Positions 5,923 to 7,966 of a DNA stretch of 7,966 bases are shown piece after piece. The notes beneath the pieces are model-generated. The model ran no database searches. It was not told the DNA's origin and saw only the letters and a program-made list of their open reading frames with translations. Position numbers and translations under genes: made by a program. This DNA comes from JBHIER01 sp046760705 [NCBI: bacterium] (GTDB lineage: Bacteria > JBHIER01 > G020348925). The DNA lies in NCBI GenBank assembly GCA_046760705.1, contig JBHIER010000135.1, positions 1 through 7,966 of the forward strand. The letters run 5' to 3'. Within the stretch, counting starts at the first letter, position 1, and every line of letters begins with the position of its first letter.

Positions 5923-7721
5923 AGGAGAAGCTGTCCCAGCTCCCGCAGAAGCCCGGGGTCTATTTGATGAAAGACTCAAAGAGTGAGATCATCTACATCG
6001 GCAAGGCCAAATCCTTGCGCCATCGGTTGCGCTCCTATCTCCAAGAGCCCGGTCCCACTACGCCGCGGCAGTTGTCCATGATCTCACGGATTGACGATTT
6101 TGAGTACATTGTGACCGACAGCGAGGTTGAGGCTCTCATCTTAGAGGCTACACTGATCAAGGAGCACAGACCCCGGTATAATGTCAATTTGAAGGACGAC
6201 AAGAAATTTCCGTACGTTAAGGTGACGAAGGAGCCCTTCCCCCGTATTGTGGCCACGCGGCGGTTGGAAAAGGACGGGGCGACCTATTTCGGCCCATACA
6301 CCGAAGTCAAAAAGATGCGGAAACTGCTCAAGACGCTGCGCAAGATCTTTCCGGTACGCAGTTGTGGGGTGAGGCTTCCCGGGCCGGAGGAGGGGAAGAG
6401 CTGCCTCTACTATCATATCGGCCAATGTCTGGCTCCCTGTCTTAAGAGGGAGTCGTCGAAGAGTGCTTACGAGGAGATGGTACGCCAGATTTGCGCCTTT
6501 CTCTCCGGACACAGCTCGGCCCTCCTGGTCGACCTGGAGACGAGGATGAGGGAGGCCGCCCGGGACCAGAGGTTTGAGGAGGCGGCCCGGCTGCGGGATC
6601 AGCTCCGCTACGTGGAGCGTATTTCGATGAAACAGAAGATAGTCTCAACCCAGTTGATCGACCGGGACGTGATCGCTGTGGCCGTGGATGATGGTCAGGC
6701 CTGCGGGGTCGTCCTCCAGATACGAGACGGCAAGCTCATCGGCCGGGAATACTATTTTTTGGACGGCACAAAAGGGAAATCGGACACAGAGATTCTGACC
6801 GGCTTTGTGGAACAACACTACCTGAGAGCCACTTTCATTCCCGATCAACTCTATCTGGAGGGTGAGATCGAGGGGGCCGATAACACCGCCGAATGGCTCA
6901 GTCGGAGACGGGGAGGGCGGGTCAGATTGGTGGTTCCGCAGCGGGGGGAGAAGGCGAAGCTGGTCCGAATGGCCAAGCAGAATGCGGAGCTTTTGCTGGT
7001 AGAGGCCAGGTTGCAAAGGGAGAAGGAGCGAGAGAGGGTCCCCGGCATCGTGGCTGAACTCCAGCGGGTGCTCAAGTTACGCCGGCCGCCGAGGCGTATC
7101 GAGGCCTTCGACATCTCCAACATCTCCGGCACCGACGCCGCCGGATCGCTGGTCACCTTTTGCGATGGCAGGAGACGAAAGAGCGAGTATCGCCGCTTCA
7201 AAATCAGAGGCGTGGCCGGTCAGGACGACTACGCCATGATGAGAGAGGTGGTGGGACGACGGTTCCGGCGACTCATCGATGAGGAGAAGTCCCTTCCCGA
7301 TCTGATTCTGATCGATGGAGGTCAGGGCCATCTGTCCAGCGCCTTAGATGTATTGAAGGAGCTGGGAGTGAAAGAGGTCGAGGCCATCGGGTTGGCCAAG
7401 CGGCTCGACGAGGTCTATCTGCCGAATCTCACCGATCCCCAAACGATCCCCAAGGGCTCGTCGGCCCTGAGACTGCTGCAGCGAATCAGGGATGAGGCCC
7501 ATCGATTCGCCATCGAATACCACCGAAAACTCCGCAGAAAGCGGACCGTCCGGTCAGAATTGGAGAAGATCCCAGGCATCGGGCCCAGGAGAAGGACAAC
7601 GCTGTTGAGACACTTCGGGTCCATCAAAAGGTTGAAAAAGGCGTCGGTGGAGGAGATCAAAGACGTGGAAGGGATCAGTGCGAACTTGGCTCAGAACCTG
7701 TACGACCATCTTCACCAGTAG
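5889..7721 (+). CDS. uvrC: Excinuclease ABC subunit C
   Basis: UvrC makes both incisions around a lesion in nucleotide excision repair after UvrA/UvrB have marked it. At 610 residues it is full length. The N-terminal GIY-YIG nuclease (3' incision) shows GVY (23-25), YIG (36-38), Arg46 and the acidic residue in LILEATLIK (Glu86). Cys159, Cys172, Cys180 and Cys184 (last three within SCLYYHIGQCLAPC) match in number and spacing the cysteines reported to bind a 4Fe-4S cluster in E. coli UvrC. A UVR motif that contacts UvrB lies at about 213-245 (MREAARDQRFEEAARLRDQL). The RNase H-like nuclease (5' incision) has FDISN (Asp408), GQDDYAMM (446-447), LIDGGQGHL (Asp476) and DEAHRF (His538). Tandem helix-hairpin-helix DNA-binding motifs (IPGIGPRRRTTLLRHFGS, then DVEGIS) fill 558-608. 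No key residue is missing. The start overlaps dinG by 34 bp and has its own GAGG. Confidence 0.97.
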   Translation: MAFTEGRTTVLKEKLSQLPQKPGVYLMKDSKSEIIYIGKAKSLRHRLRSYLQEPGPTTPRQLSMISRIDDFEYIVTDSEVEALILEATLIKEHRPRYNVNLKDDKKFPYVKVTKEPFPRIVATRRLEKDGATYFGPYTEVKKMRKLLKTLRKIFPVRSCGVRLPGPEEGKSCLYYHIGQCLAPCLKRESSKSAYEEMVRQICAFLSGHSSALLVDLETRMREAARDQRFEEAARLRDQLRYVERISMKQKIVSTQLIDRDVIAVAVDDGQACGVVLQIRDGKLIGREYYFLDGTKGKSDTEILTGFVEQHYLRATFIPDQLYLEGEIEGADNTAEWLSRRRGGRVRLVVPQRGEKAKLVRMAKQNAELLLVEARLQREKERERVPGIVAELQRVLKLRRPPRRIEAFDISNISGTDAAGSLVTFCDGRRRKSEYRRFKIRGVAGQDDYAMMREVVGRRFRRLIDEEKSLPDLILIDGGQGHLSSALDVLKELGVKEVEAIGLAKRLDEVYLPNLTDPQTIPKGSSALRLLQRIRDEAHRFAIEYHRKLRRKRTVRSELEKIPGIGPRRRTTLLRHFGSIKRLKKASVEEIKDVEGISANLAQNLYDHLHQ

Positions 7722-7732
7722 TGGAGCCCCTT

Positions 7733-7766
7733 GCCCGCCTGTGCGTGAGCCCGCAGACAGGTGGGC
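7733..7766 (+). terminator. Strong hairpin after uvrC, possible terminator
   Basis: GCCCGCCTGTGCG (7733-7745) pairs with CGCAGACAGGTGGGC (7752-7766) across a 6-nt loop, with one G-T pair and a 2-nt bulge, starting 12 nt after the uvrC stop. No T-run follows, so it is not a classical intrinsic terminator; it may slow polymerase or protect the 3' end, or be part of the repeat region it runs into. Confidence 0.4.
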
Positions 7767-7966
7767 GTGATTGTTACGGGGACAAGCCCCTAGACTGCAA
7801 TTCACCTGCAGTCTCTCTGTAGGAGGATATTCTCCTATGCGAATGTAGTGTAGCCCCGTGTGGGCGTGAATATTACGGGGACAAGCCCCTACACTACAAA
7901 TCACCTGCAGTTTCGCTGGAGGGGGATATTCTCCTATGCGAATGTAGTGTAGCCCCGTGTGGGCGT
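7761..7966. repeat. Tandem 99-bp structured repeat, at least two copies
   Basis: Copy 1 is 7761-7859, copy 2 is 7860-7958, and a third begins at 7959 (GTGGGCGT) and leaves the window. Copies 1 and 2 differ at 9 of 99 positions, all between unit positions 11 and 64; the 45 bp from unit position 65 through position 10 of the next unit are identical. The unit boundary can fold: GTAGTGTAG (7845-7853) pairs perfectly with CTACACTAC (7889-7897), and inside it CCCCGT (7854-7859) with ACGGGG (7875-7880). A smaller hairpin, TAGGAG/CTCCTA, lies within copy 1. There is no spacer variation of the CRISPR kind and no coding signal. It looks like an intergenic repeat array of unknown role. Confidence 0.85.

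Noticed and set aside
7554-7904. Minus-strand open frame over the uvrC end and the 99-bp repeat
   Set aside because: Its apparent internal peptide repeat (GACPRN) is only the translated DNA repeat; the rest is antisense to uvrC.
7761-7966. CRISPR array
   Set aside because: The whole 99-bp unit repeats at about 91 percent identity; there are no short repeats separated by unique spacers and no cas genes in view.

Overview
This is a bacterial chromosomal segment with fairly high GC content, coding almost entirely on the + strand. The lineage cannot be fixed from it. The short (432-residue) ThiC, the exonuclease-DinG fusion, a Fn3/IPT surface-type protein, a decayed group II intron and structured intergenic repeats would all fit an uncultured or anaerobic lineage such as Desulfobacterota or a candidate phylum, but this is a weak inference.

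Layout. Bases 1-729 hold the 3' end of a secreted or surface-type protein: one fibronectin-III-like domain and two IPT/TIG domains, the last cut short. It runs directly into 775-1107, a decayed group II intron reverse transcriptase/maturase keeping only thumb and domain-X segments, with a mappable one-base frameshift. Bases 1108-1578 carry no convincing gene. They hold a terminator-like hairpin (1358-1397) and a good sigma70-type promoter (1487-1515) that probably drives thiC.

Bases 1579-2877 encode ThiC, the radical-SAM HMP-phosphate synthase of thiamine synthesis. After about 95 bp and an imperfect inverted repeat (2972-3066) comes a large DinG-family helicase with an N-terminal DEDDh exonuclease (3079-5922, or from 2977 if the repeat supplies the start codon). 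It overlaps uvrC (5889-7721), the dual-incision nuclease of nucleotide excision repair, by 34 bp. The window ends in a hairpin and a tandem array of a 99-bp structured unit (7761-7966) that runs off the edge.

How the genes work together. dinG and uvrC are translationally coupled DNA-repair genes, and both encoded proteins keep the cysteines expected of Fe-S clusters. ThiC is also an Fe-S enzyme but belongs to a different pathway; I see no terminator between thiC and dinG, so the three may share a transcript. I did not find a clearly new multi-gene system. The most notable points are the DinG that keeps both exonuclease and Fe-S helicase motifs, its repeat-derived start region, the intron fossil, and the folded 99-bp repeat.
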